NCBI RefSeq assembly: GCF_032463525.1
Contig: NZ_CP135972.1
Span: 33,863-97,862, forward strand
Direction of reading: 5' to 3'
Length of the DNA stretch: 64,000 nucleotides
From: Pseudomonas sp. DTU_2021_1001937_2_SI_NGA_ILE_001
GTDB lineage: Bacteria > Pseudomonadota > Gammaproteobacteria > Pseudomonadales > Pseudomonadaceae
The notes below the pieces were generated by a model. It searched no databases, was not told the DNA's origin, and saw only the letters and a program-made list of their open reading frames with translations. Positions within the stretch are counted from its first letter, which is position 1. Every line of letters starts with the position of its first letter. Shown in pieces: positions 1 to 7,708 of the stretch. The position numbers were made by a program, and so were the translations under genes.

Positions 1-1099
1 CGGTGATCACCGGGGTGTGTACGCGTTGCAGCGAACCGAAACGCAAATCGACCACCAGCCCGGGCTTGAGCCGGTCGGCCATCATCGGCGGGAACTGCGC
101 CTTGACCACCCAACTGGAGCCCAGCGGCACGATGTCCATCAGGCGCTGGCCCGCCGGGGCGATACCGCCGACCGTGTGCACCATCAGGCCCATCACCTGG
201 CCCGACACCGGGGCCAGGATCGAAGCGCTCTTGACCTCGAATTCCAGGCCCTTGATCTGGTCGGCCAGGCTCGAACTCTGCGAAGCGACCTGGGTCAGCT
301 GCGCCTCGGCTTCGCTGCGAAACTGCTGGCTCTGCTGCAAGGCCTTGAGCCGGCCTTCGTTGATGGCCTGGCGGGTACGGCCAATGTCGGCGATGGTCGA
401 GGCCAACTGGGCGCTCAATTGTGCGGCGGTGCTTTCTGCCTCGAACAGGCGATTGCGCGGCAGGTAGCCTTCAGCCGCCAGTTCGCGCATGCCCTTGAGG
501 CTCTGCTGCTGGAACTGCAACTGGGCGGTGTGGTTGCGCTTGATCTCTTCGTAACCGGCCAGTTGCTGGGTGAGCGAGTCGATCTCGTGCTGGTTGATCT
601 GCAGGCGGCTGGCCAGCTCGGCGCGGCGGGTAACGAACAGCTGGCCCTGCAGGTCCATGGCGGCCTTGGCCCGCGGGTCGTCGGCCCGGGCCAGCAGTTC
701 CGGCGACCACTGGATGCTTTTCTGGTCCAGGCGCTCGGCCATCAGCCGTTCTTCCACGGCTCGGGCGCTGAGCCACTGGCCGATGGCGACGTCCAGCTGC
801 GACTTGGCCTGCACGGTGTTGAGCTGCACCAGCACCTGCCCCTGCTGCACCTGGTCGCCCTCGCGCACCAGGATGCGGTCGATGGTGCCGCCGCTGCGCG
901 ACTGCACGGTCTTGCGCTCGCCGGCCACCACCACGGTGCCGCTGCCCACCACGCCACGGTCCAGCGGCGCAAAACCGGCCCAGAGGAAAAAGCCGCCCAG
1001 GCCGAGAAGCAGGCACCAGATGCCGATACGGGCCATTTTCCGAGCTTCGGCTTCAGGCCTGCTCAGCGGGGTCGACAGGTCGTTCGAAGTGGCTTGCAT
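1..1099 (-). CDS. HlyD/AprE-family type I secretion membrane fusion protein (3' end outside window)
   Basis: Periplasmic adaptor of a type I secretion system, linking the inner-membrane ABC exporter to an outer-membrane TolC-type channel. Reading the minus strand from the ATG at 1099 gives MQATSNDLSTPLSRPEAEAR, then one membrane segment (about residues 24-43, IGIWCLLLGLGGFFLWAGFA), a lipoyl/barrel-sandwich stretch (GGTIDRILVREGDQVQQGQ), long coiled coil and a return to the barrel (ILAPVSGQVMGLMVHTVGG). The frame stays open to base 1, so the C-terminus is missing. It starts 7 bp after the ABC exporter stop, so the two are co-transcribed. The TolC partner is expected beyond the window's left edge. 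Family assignment is firm; the substrate is not shown here. Confidence 0.93.
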   Translation of the reverse strand, partial: MQATSNDLSTPLSRPEAEARKMARIGIWCLLLGLGGFFLWAGFAPLDRGVVGSGTVVVAGERKTVQSRSGGTIDRILVREGDQVQQGQVLVQLNTVQAKSQLDVAIGQWLSARAVEERLMAERLDQKSIQWSPELLARADDPRAKAAMDLQGQLFVTRRAELASRLQINQHEIDSLTQQLAGYEEIKRNHTAQLQFQQQSLKGMRELAAEGYLPRNRLFEAESTAAQLSAQLASTIADIGRTRQAINEGRLKALQQSQQFRSEAEAQLTQVASQSSSLADQIKGLEFEVKSASILAPVSGQVMGLMVHTVGGIAPAGQRLMDIVPLGSSWVVKAQFPPMMADRLKPGLVVDLRFGSLQRVHTPVIT

Positions 1100-1106
1100 G
1101 ACGGCC

Positions 1107-2840
1107 TCAGGCGCTCGGATTGCTGGCTTCGGAAGGCGCGACGGCCGGTTTCTGCGCGGCCGGCGGGACCAGGGTCTTCATGACCTGGTCGCGGGGGCCG
1201 AACAGTTGCTGCACGCCATCCTTGAGGAACAGCAACTTGTCGACCACACCCAGCACGTTGGGCCGATGGGTCACCAGCACTACGGTGCTGCCTTCTTCCT
1301 TGAGCTTGCGTACGCCTTGCACCAGCGCGGCTTCGCCGGCTTCGTCGAGGTTGGAGTTGGGTTCGTCGAGCACGATCAGCGCCGGCTTGCCATACAGCGC
1401 GCGAGCCAGGCCGACACGCTGCTTCTGGCCACCGGACAGGCCCAGGCCGCCACTGCCCAGCAGGGTGTCGTAGCCCTTGGGGAAGTGCAGGATCATTTCG
1501 TGGATGCCGGCCAGTTGAGCCGCCTCGATGACCTTGGCCGAGTCCACTTCGCCGAAGCGTGCGATGTTCTGCGCGATGCTGCCGTCGAACAGTTCGATGT
1601 CCTGCGGCAGGTAGCCCAGGTGCGGGCCCAGGGCCTCACGCGACCATTGGCCGATTTCAGCGCCGTCCAGGCGCACCGAACCGTGGCCGGCCGGCCAGAT
1701 GCCGACCATGGCGCGGATCAGCGACGACTTGCCCGAGGCGCTGGGGCCGATGATCGCCAGGACCTCGCCTTTTTCCAGCTTGAAGGTCGCGCCGTTGACG
1801 GCCGGACGCTGCAGGCCCGGTGGCGTGACCACCAGGCGCTCGATGCTCAAGGCGCCGCTGGGTGCCGGCAAGGGCATGCGCACAGGTTCTTCCGGAAATT
1901 CATTGAGCAGTTTGTTCAGGCGCTCATAGCTGCTCTGGGCGTTGCCCATCTGCTTCCAGGAGCCAATCAGCGCTTCGGCCGGCGCCATGGCGCGGCCCAG
2001 CAGCACGGACACGGCGATCATCACGCCGGCGGAGATCTGGTTCTCAATCACCAGGATGGCGCCCAGGCCCAGGGCCATGGATTGCCAGGTCATGCGCACG
2101 AAGCGCGACAGCGCGGCGATCTGCGAGCTGCGGTCGCTGGCCTCGCCCTGCTCGGTGATGACCCCTTGCTGAACCTTGAACCAGCGCTTGCGCAGCGGAC
2201 TGAGCATGCCCATGGCCTGGATGACTTCGGCGTTCTGCAGGGTGCCGTTCACATAACTGGACGAAGCCACCGACAAGCGGTTGGCTTCGCTCATGCTCTT
2301 GCGCGTGGCCAGCTCGTTCCAGATCGCCAGGCCGGCGAGGATCAACGAACCGACCACGGTGAACACACCCAGCCAGGGGTGGAACAGGAAAGTGGCGATC
2401 AGGTAGATCGGCAGCCAGGGCGCATCGAACAGTGCCACCAGCCCCGGGCCGGTGACGAACTGGCGGATGCTGTTCAGGTCGCTCAGGACCTGGGCAGGGT
2501 TGGCACTGTGTTCCTTGAGGCTGCGCTGGAATGCGGCATTGAAGACCCGCTCGCCCAGATGGGTGTCGAGGCCTGCGCTCATCTTGATCATCACCTGCCC
2601 GCGCACCCACTCCAGGGCGCAACTGAGCGCGAAGAAGATCAGCAAGATCAGGCTGAGCATCAGCAGCGTGGTTTCGTTGCGACTGGTCAGGACCCGATCG
2701 AAGACCTGCATCATATAAACGGAAGGCACGAGCATCAGCAGGTTGATGACCCCACTGAACAACGCCAGTACCCCGAACAGACGACGATAGCGCAGCAGGG
2801 CTGCATCGATATCTCGCTTGGGATCAAGAAAAAGTCGCAT
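1107..2840 (-). CDS. Type I secretion ABC transporter, PrtD/AprD family
   Basis: Inner-membrane exporter that drives one-step secretion of C-terminally signalled proteins. 577 aa, the usual PrtD length. The N-terminal half is a six-helix membrane domain (for example LFGVLALFSGVINLLMLVP); the nucleotide-binding domain has Walker A GPSASGKSS, ABC signature LSGGQKQRVGLARAL and Walker B LIVLDEP. There is no N-terminal C39 peptidase domain, so substrates are not double-glycine peptides but probably RTX-type proteins. First gene of the operon with the HlyD protein. RTX/DUF4214 proteins and signal-less proteases at 50-59 kb are plausible cargo, which is inference. Confidence 0.95.
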   Translation of the reverse strand: MRLFLDPKRDIDAALLRYRRLFGVLALFSGVINLLMLVPSVYMMQVFDRVLTSRNETTLLMLSLILLIFFALSCALEWVRGQVMIKMSAGLDTHLGERVFNAAFQRSLKEHSANPAQVLSDLNSIRQFVTGPGLVALFDAPWLPIYLIATFLFHPWLGVFTVVGSLILAGLAIWNELATRKSMSEANRLSVASSSYVNGTLQNAEVIQAMGMLSPLRKRWFKVQQGVITEQGEASDRSSQIAALSRFVRMTWQSMALGLGAILVIENQISAGVMIAVSVLLGRAMAPAEALIGSWKQMGNAQSSYERLNKLLNEFPEEPVRMPLPAPSGALSIERLVVTPPGLQRPAVNGATFKLEKGEVLAIIGPSASGKSSLIRAMVGIWPAGHGSVRLDGAEIGQWSREALGPHLGYLPQDIELFDGSIAQNIARFGEVDSAKVIEAAQLAGIHEMILHFPKGYDTLLGSGGLGLSGGQKQRVGLARALYGKPALIVLDEPNSNLDEAGEAALVQGVRKLKEEGSTVVLVTHRPNVLGVVDKLLFLKDGVQQLFGPRDQVMKTLVPPAAQKPAVAPSEASNPSA

Positions 2841-3340
2841 GGCATCCAGGGAAAGAGTGGCGAGAGGTAAAGGACAGTGACGCTGTGTCCAGGGAATGAA
2901 AGCAGCCGAAAAGCGGCGGCGATGCTAGCACTCTGCCTGTTGCTAATGAACAGCACGAACTCCCGTCCACACGCCTATTTCATCGGCTTACCCAGCCTGT
3001 TCTTGAACCTGTTTTCATGAAGGATCCAGCCATGTCGAGTCGCGGCCTGCCCTGTATCGACTACAAATTCCGGCTATCGCAGAAGCTAGCTAAATATATA
3101 GCTATCTAGCTAGCAAGCTAATAGGGCAATTTTTCCCGGAGAATCCACTCAGGCCCCGTAAATCAGGGGCTCCAGGCGAACGGGTAGAAAGACCGCTGCA
3201 GGGTCATGGGCAGGTATGAAAGGCATCTGGAAGGCGCGGGCCTGGTTATCGGACAGGCTCGACGGAATCTAATGACTACAAATTCCGGCTATGGGTGACC
3301 GAATAAAAGATAGCTATATAGCTATCTATATAGATTGTTA
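2841..3340. other. Intergenic: T1SS promoter side and 3' flank of rep with origin-like fragments
   Basis: No gene seen in these 500 bases. The left part precedes the type I secretion operon and should hold its promoter. The right part has two inverted copies of the origin iteron (3055-3077 and about 3273-3292), a copy of the element shared by both origins (3151-3170), and A+T-rich TAGCTA palindromes at about 3088-3125 and 3308-3335. It looks like a partial duplication of the origin on the far side of rep. Confidence 0.7.
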
Positions 3341-4093
3341 TCACTCGTCCTTGAGGATTTCCAAAGGATTCTCGGGCAGTGGCTCCAGGCTGTCGCCCAG
3401 CGACAGACGCATCTGCGCCGCCTCGTGGAAGCGGAAGATCAGGCTTTTCACGGTCTTGCCTTCGGTGACGGTCTCATAGGTGATGGAGATGCCCGACTTG
3501 GCCATGATCTCGTTGATCGACGGCGTGATGACCCGCTGCCGCAGGTTGTTGAAGCGTTTGTAGCTGTCGCCCAGGTCCAGCAGGATACGCAGCTTCTCGA
3601 CCTCGATGACCAGCACGCCGGTGCTCTTGAACTGCATCAGCAGTTCGAACAGCCGGAAGCTGTGCATGGAGTTGAGATTGGCCACCCGGCGCAAGTCGTA
3701 GGAGGTGAGCTTGCTGTTGAGCATCGACAGGTAGGGGATCACATCCACGGTGAAGTTGAGCGTCACCCGACCCTCACCCTCGGCGTAGGCCGCCTTGTAC
3801 ACCCAGCGGATACGCGTGCGGTTCTTGCCGTCGAAGGTCTGGATGTCGCGCTCGTAGAGGGAGTCGGCGGCTTCCTTGAGGTTGGTGTAGGCGAAACGGA
3901 TGGGCACACCATAAATCTCCGCGAAACTCGCCGCCGTGACGGTGATCTTCGAAGGCATGGGCTTGCGCGGGTCGACCTGGGCGATGGCTGCCAGCAGCAG
4001 GCGCTGCTCCTGCAGGTTCAGCCGGTAGGAGGCGCTGATGAGGTCGTTGGCCTTGGTGATCAGCAGGGACGAAGGTTCTTTGGCGGCGGTCAT
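3341..4093 (-). CDS. Rep_3-family plasmid replication initiator
   Basis: Iteron-binding initiator of the RepA/RepB (pPS10-like, Rep_3) family that opens a plasmid origin and recruits host replication proteins. 250 aa with paired winged-helix domains. Family-typical stretches: LITKANDLISASYRLNLQEQ near the start, then LNSMHSFRLFELLMQF and the C-terminal wing around KRFNNLRQRVITPSINEI. Transcribed away from the iteron array immediately upstream at 4199-4787, which is the normal rep-oriV arrangement. The frame is intact with no sign of decay. About 1.3 kb from the parA operon, which points the other way. Presence beside chromosomal-type genes is odd. Confidence 0.93.
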   Translation of the reverse strand: MTAAKEPSSLLITKANDLISASYRLNLQEQRLLLAAIAQVDPRKPMPSKITVTAASFAEIYGVPIRFAYTNLKEAADSLYERDIQTFDGKNRTRIRWVYKAAYAEGEGRVTLNFTVDVIPYLSMLNSKLTSYDLRRVANLNSMHSFRLFELLMQFKSTGVLVIEVEKLRILLDLGDSYKRFNNLRQRVITPSINEIMAKSGISITYETVTEGKTVKSLIFRFHEAAQMRLSLGDSLEPLPENPLEILKDE

Positions 4094-4198
4094 CGACTAT
4101 TCCTGACGCAGTAATGAGTCGATAGTAACAAGCTTGAACGACGATTATCGCCCCCGTTTTCGCAAGAAGATGCTTCGTATGGCTTCATACCGAAACAG

Positions 4199-4787
4199 AT
4201 AGCTGAAATTTGTAGTCGATACGCGTAGGGGACATACCCGGAATTTGTAGTCGATAGCGATCAAAGGAATAGCCAGAATTTGTAGTCGATAGGCGACCTA
4301 GCTGTACGACCCCGCGTAAGCACTGATAACTCGGATAGCCGGAATTTGTAGTCGATAGACCAATGGCGCATAGCCAGAATTTGTAGTCGTTGGAAAAGAA
4401 AAAGCGGGAGGAGAGTTCAGGCGCAGCGAGTAGCACTTGGCCATAGCCGGAATTTGTAGTCGTATCGGGTCTGTATGCCTGCTGTAGGACGCGCCTGTAG
4501 GACAGAATGAGGGTGGCTAAACGCCTTACGCTATGCGGCTTTGCGCCATAGCCGGAATTTGTAATCGATAGAACGCGGCTCTATAGCCAGAATTTGTAGT
4601 CGATGGAGCGGGGTCGTGGGACCGGGGTGGGGAGGGCACGCAAAGGGGTGTTCAGCAGGCCTGTCGCGCCTGTGGATAACAGCTGAAATCTGTAGTCGTC
4701 ATAGCTGGAATTTGTAGTCGATACAGCTGGAATTTGTAGTCGTCATAGCTGAAATTTGTAGTCGTATAGCCGGAATCTGTAGTCGAT
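4199..4787 (+). repeat. Iteron array of replicon 1, about 13 direct copies of a 22-bp repeat
   Basis: Direct repeats of form ATAGCYGGAATTTGTAGTCG(A)T, starting near 4199, 4233, 4269, 4335, 4370, 4443, 4548, 4583, 4679, 4701, 4723, 4745 and 4766. Common variants are CC/CT before GGAATTT, AGAATTT or AAATTT, and a final CGAT or CGT. The last four are contiguous at 22-bp period; earlier ones are irregularly spaced. Two inverted copies lie downstream of rep. This is the expected Rep binding region of a Rep_3 plasmid origin, and 13 copies is a high number. Confidence 0.92.
4671..4679 (-). other. DnaA box in oriV
   Basis: TGTGGATAA, the exact reverse complement of the consensus DnaA box TTATCCACA, sits inside the iteron array just before the tight four-iteron block. 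A perfect box here is what a functional iteron plasmid origin needs for host DnaA loading. Confidence 0.8.
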
Positions 4788-4792
4788 ACCCC

Positions 4793-4817
4793 GCTGCAGG
4801 CCACGTAAATCAAGGGC
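4793..4817 (-). other. 25-bp element conserved between the two origins (copy 1)
   Basis: Read in the direction of rep, this block matches 21 of 25 positions of 22090-22114 in the second origin, although the two iteron families are unrelated. A third, 20-bp version lies at 3151-3170. Core in common: TTGATWTACG followed by GGCCT. In both origins it sits between the A+T-rich stretch and the iterons. Function unknown. Confidence 0.7.
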
Positions 4818-4824
4818 TCCAGAG

Positions 4825-4930
4825 GTGCTAAAAACAAGCTTTAAAAACAAGCTTTTAAAAACAAGAAAAAACGCTTTTAAAAACCGCGCGTAAGTACGCG
4901 CAAGAAGCTCATTTTTTTTGTTTTTTGCAA
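4825..4930. other. A+T-rich stretch, candidate DNA unwinding region
   Basis: Repeated AAAAACAAGCTTT and CTTTTAAAAAC tracts and a run TTTTTTTTGTTTTTT directly beyond the iterons. Iteron origins normally melt at such a stretch next to the Rep sites. Assigned by position and composition only. Confidence 0.6.
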
Positions 4931-5356
4931 AGCTAAAGGCAAAAGCAAAGGCGAATGCCCGTGAGAGGCCCTGAGGGCCCGCACAAGCTCCAAAAACCAA
5001 CTCAAGCAAGCTGGTGCGCGGAGAAATGCTTTTTCGCGCTCAAAATCGATCACAGGGCCTTACAGGACGATTTGCCAGCGAAGCAAATTCAAATTTCCGC
5101 TTGTCTGGCAAACGCCCAGGGAAATCGATCTGCCGGACCAGGTCATCAGGGGCAAAGCCGCCGTGTAGGCAGGGCATGCTCGATCATCGCTATCTGCTGG
5201 TGACGTAGTCCCCGGACTTTCTCTGACGGCAAACTATGCAAATCCGCATCGGCCATAGAGCTATCGACTACAAAATCCAGGTATTTATCCTACATGCCAT
5301 GCTGATTTGGCCTGCTGACCGAGTATGGCACAGGGCTACGGCGAATGGCCATGAAA

Positions 5357-5423
5357 AATAGCTAGCTATATAGATAGATAGCTATAATGCCAATCCCTGT
5401 GACCTGCCTATATATAAGGCAGG
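5357..5423 (+). promoter_or_regulatory. parA promoter with palindromic operator and candidate centromere
   Basis: An A+T palindrome block (TAGCTAGCTATATAGATAG from about 5359) is followed by an inverted repeat CCTGCCT / AGGCAGG (5403-5409 and 5417-5423) whose 7-base centre ATATATA would form the -10 region. An AAGGAG Shine-Dalgarno follows near 5433. In type Ib partition loci the operator and centromere lie just upstream of parA and are bound by the small partner protein, so this is the likely parS. Confidence 0.6.
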
Positions 5424-5445
5424 CGCGTTCCACAAGGAGAGCACA

Positions 5446-6078
5446 GTGACCATTTTTGCATGCGTCAACACCAAAGGCGGTGTTGGTAAGACCACGACAG
5501 CAGTCCACCTGGCCACCATGCTGGCAACCCGCGGCAAAACGCTGTTGATCGATGGTGACCCCCAGGCCAGCGCTGCCAGCTGGGCTGCCTGGCGTCGCGA
5601 CAACCCGGAATACAGCCCAAGCCCAACGACCGTGTGCCTGCAGGGCAAGGCCATCAACTCTGAAGGCCGACAGTTGGCCAGCTCCTATGAACATGTGGTG
5701 GTCGATGCCGGTGGCCGTGACTCCGTCGGCCTGCGTTCTGCGTTGCTGTTGGCTGAAGTGGTGATCGTTCCGGTAGGTGCCAGTTCGTTCGATGCTGCCG
5801 CCATGACCGATCTGCTGACCGTCGTCGACCTGGCCCGCGACTACAACCCTGCTCTGGACGTGAAGATGCTGCTGTCACGGGTCGACACCCGTACCAAGGA
5901 CACCGGCGAAATGCTCACCTTCCTGGAAGAACAGTCCTTCAGCGTGTTCAAGACCAAGATCTGCGAGCGTGTGGCTTTTCGCCGTTGCATCAGTGAAGGC
6001 GCCATCGTGCATGAACTCAAGCGCGATCATGCGGCCATCCAGGAGATGAACGCCTTCTTCGCCGAGGTGCTGCCGTGA
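5446..6078 (+). CDS. parA: ParA-family plasmid partition ATPase (type Ib, ParF-like)
   Basis: Walker-type ATPase that segregates plasmid copies by dynamic binding to the nucleoid. 210 aa, beginning with the deviant Walker A KGGVGKTT at about residues 10-17 (MTIFACVNTKGGVGKTTTAV), then LLIDGDPQASAASW (Walker A') and VVVDAGGRDS (Walker B). It lacks the N-terminal helix-turn-helix of P1-type ParA, which places it with the short type Ib (ParF-like) group. Start is a GTG preceded by AAGGAG. Its stop overlaps the GTG of the next gene, so the pair is translationally coupled. Confidence 0.92.
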   Translation: MTIFACVNTKGGVGKTTTAVHLATMLATRGKTLLIDGDPQASAASWAAWRRDNPEYSPSPTTVCLQGKAINSEGRQLASSYEHVVVDAGGRDSVGLRSALLLAEVVIVPVGASSFDAAAMTDLLTVVDLARDYNPALDVKMLLSRVDTRTKDTGEMLTFLEEQSFSVFKTKICERVAFRRCISEGAIVHELKRDHAAIQEMNAFFAEVLP

Positions 6079-6380
6079 TCAAATCCAAGCCCGACATAAA
6101 GAGCTTCAAGAAGGACCCCAACGAATTCCTCGAAGGGGGAGAGGCAGACAAGGCACTGAGCAAACCGGCTGCCCACGAACCCGCCCGTAGCAAGGCAGCC
6201 GAAGCGCCGGTCGAAGCACTCAAGCCTGAGCCCACCGTGCAGAAACTCTTTCGTCTGCGTTGGGACATTGCCAACGCCTTGAAGATCGGCGCGGCCCAGG
6301 AATCTGCGAAAACCGGCAAGCGCGTCACCGAGACGGACATTGTTCAGCAGTTGCTGAAGCAGCATTACAACCTCGACTGA
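6075..6380 (+). CDS. Small ribbon-helix-helix partition protein (ParG-like centromere binder)
   Basis: Probable centromere-binding partner of ParA. 101 aa: a charged, flexible N-terminal tail (about residues 1-50, rich in K, E, P, A) followed by a compact domain VQKLFRLRWDIANALKIG ... TETDIVQQLLKQHY with the strand-helix-helix pattern of ribbon-helix-helix proteins. This architecture and size match ParG-type partners of short ParA proteins. GTG start overlaps the parA stop (GTGA). It probably also represses the par promoter through the operator at 5403-5423. Name by architecture and position rather than close sequence recognition. Confidence 0.75.
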   Translation: MIKSKPDIKSFKKDPNEFLEGGEADKALSKPAAHEPARSKAAEAPVEALKPEPTVQKLFRLRWDIANALKIGAAQESAKTGKRVTETDIVQQLLKQHYNLD

Positions 6381-6682
6381 GGCTCTGTATTTGCAGCTAT
6401 ATAGATATGTATATAGCTAGCTATCAGGCCGAGATTTAAAATGCCTGACCATCTATTCCAAGCCTGGAATCGGCAAGGCTTGGAATAGAAGTCCTGGCTG
6501 TGATAGCTAGCATTATAGCTATCACAGCAAACAGGGATTAATACCACCCCTACAGCTTATAACTAAGCTGCTGTTAACCTCTTGTGCGCGTGCTCGCTCC
6601 ATGCGTAGAGCGGATAAGGGAGGAAAGAGGTGATCTCAAATGATCTGCTATATTAGGGGTGGTATTAAAAAGAGGCTTCGCC
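6381..6682. promoter_or_regulatory. Intergenic with four stacked inverted repeats upstream of the tus-like gene
   Basis: About 300 bp with unusual density of symmetry. 6395-6420: TAGCTA/TATAGATA block. 6453-6465 and 6476-6488: perfect 13-bp stem (CTATTCCAAGCCT) with a 10-nt loop, a likely end-of-operon hairpin after the par genes. 6497-6509 and 6516-6528: perfect 13-bp arms (GCTGTGATAGCTA). 6538-6552 and 6654-6668: perfect 15-bp arms (TTAATACCACCCCTA) framing about 100 bp; the right arm lies just before the tus-like start. 6553-6570: CAGCTTA / TAAGCTG around TAAC. Confidence 0.7.
6553..6570 (+). promoter_or_regulatory. Candidate Ter-like site or operator of the tus-like gene
   Basis: The block reads CAGCTTATAACTAAGCTG. 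Its core TTATAACTAA differs at one base from TTGTAACTAA of enterobacterial Ter sites, and in E. coli a Ter site overlaps the tus promoter. However it is also a perfect 7-bp-arm palindrome, which Ter sites are not, and the base equivalent to the conserved GC6 of Ter is different. Either a diverged Ter site or an ordinary operator. Confidence 0.35.
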
Positions 6683-7708
6683 ATGATCCATGAGATCGTC
6701 CATGTCCATGAGCGCCTTCAGCAAAAGCTGGGCGCTTTCTCTCGTCTCTGGCCGTCGCTGGTGGTCACCGGTAGCGTCTGGCGACTGCCCTTGTTGGCCG
6801 AACAGAAAGCCCCCGACCGTATCGATGTCGAGCGCCTTGAGGGCGCAGCGGCCATTGAAGCCACCCGTCAGGCCATGGCTGCTTTCGAGCGTTTGCCCGG
6901 TCAGGCCCCCGGTACGGTCATGCGTTTGCCGGGCTATTTCGCCCTGCGCGACAGCGTGCTGCCCCAGGTTCGTGAGATCAACGAACTCAAGGACGAGCTG
7001 ATGGCCATGATCGAGAAGACCCGCATCGAGCTTAATCTGGCCACCACTGCGCGGTCGAAGATCCTGCGCCAGGCGTTGGGGCATCAATTCAGCATGAAGC
7101 AGTTGGCCCGCCATACTCAGGTGTTCGACAGCACGCCACGCTTGATCGTCTTTACCTGGGCCGGGCACACCACCGGCGGTGAGCGCATCGAGGTCGGCAA
7201 GGTGCGTGAGCTGCTGACCAAGACGGCCGAGCAGCAGTCCGAACGCGACAATGTTGCGCCAGGCGAAACCCTGGCGGGTGCCGAGCTGCGACGTATCGTC
7301 AACCTGGCCGACCAGGCCACCCTCATCAAGTACAAGAAAGTGGCACCGCACCCGCGGGCCATGCTGTATTTCTCGGCCAGCTCACGCTACGACGCGATGA
7401 TCCACAGCAATCTGCCGCTGTTCGTGCTCGCCGGCCAGGAGCCGATCGAGGTACATGAGCTGCGCGACTTCGATCGGCATGCGCGTCAGGCCGAGCGGCC
7501 TGACAAGAAGCCGCGTATCGAAGTGATCCCACGCATGAACCTGTTCCTCAACCCCGACGACCTGGTGGGCATGCGCAAGGCCCAACCCACCGAAGGGCGC
7601 AGCACCCTGGTGGCGTCGACCTATTCGGAACGCCGCAGTACACCGGCCGCTGCGCCCAGCCAGGATGACGACCAGCTGGACCTCAATCTGCAAGATCCTC
7701 AGGACTGA
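6683..7708 (+). CDS. Tus-like DNA replication terminus site-binding protein
   Basis: Homologue of the Tus/Ter-binding protein that stops replication forks in one orientation. Recognised from family landmarks in order: basic N-terminal helices, RIDVERLEGAAAIEATRQAM, MRLPGYFALRDS (E. coli Tus VRLPGV), REINELKDELMAMIE, then the C-terminal IPRMNLFL (E. coli IPRLHLY). 341 aa from the ATG at 6683, a little longer than E. coli Tus because of a polar tail (PAAAPSQDDDQLDLNLQDPQD). An upstream GTG at 6659 is possible but lies inside the 15-bp inverted repeat. Tus is absent from most Pseudomonas chromosomes, so it probably travels with the plasmid module. Its end overlaps the convergent integrase by 26 bp. 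Confidence 0.85.
   Translation: MIHEIVHVHERLQQKLGAFSRLWPSLVVTGSVWRLPLLAEQKAPDRIDVERLEGAAAIEATRQAMAAFERLPGQAPGTVMRLPGYFALRDSVLPQVREINELKDELMAMIEKTRIELNLATTARSKILRQALGHQFSMKQLARHTQVFDSTPRLIVFTWAGHTTGGERIEVGKVRELLTKTAEQQSERDNVAPGETLAGAELRRIVNLADQATLIKYKKVAPHPRAMLYFSASSRYDAMIHSNLPLFVLAGQEPIEVHELRDFDRHARQAERPDKKPRIEVIPRMNLFLNPDDLVGMRKAQPTEGRSTLVASTYSERRSTPAAAPSQDDDQLDLNLQDPQD

Larger units (their letters stand above)
4094..5445. other. Non-coding oriV region between rep and parA
   Basis: About 1.35 kb without a convincing gene. It contains the iteron array (4199-4787), a DnaA box (4671-4679), an element shared with the second origin (4793-4817), an A+T-rich stretch with AAGCTTTTAAAA runs (4825-4930), a degenerate inverted iteron (5261-5284), a TAGCTA palindrome block (5357-5387) and the parA promoter/operator (5403-5423). 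Short open frames here are not supported by composition. Confidence 0.8.

Noticed and set aside
4199..4787. Possible CRISPR array
   Set aside because: Repeats are 22 bp, degenerate, partly contiguous and irregularly spaced beside a Rep_3 gene; spacers are not of uniform length and no cas genes are present. They are iterons.
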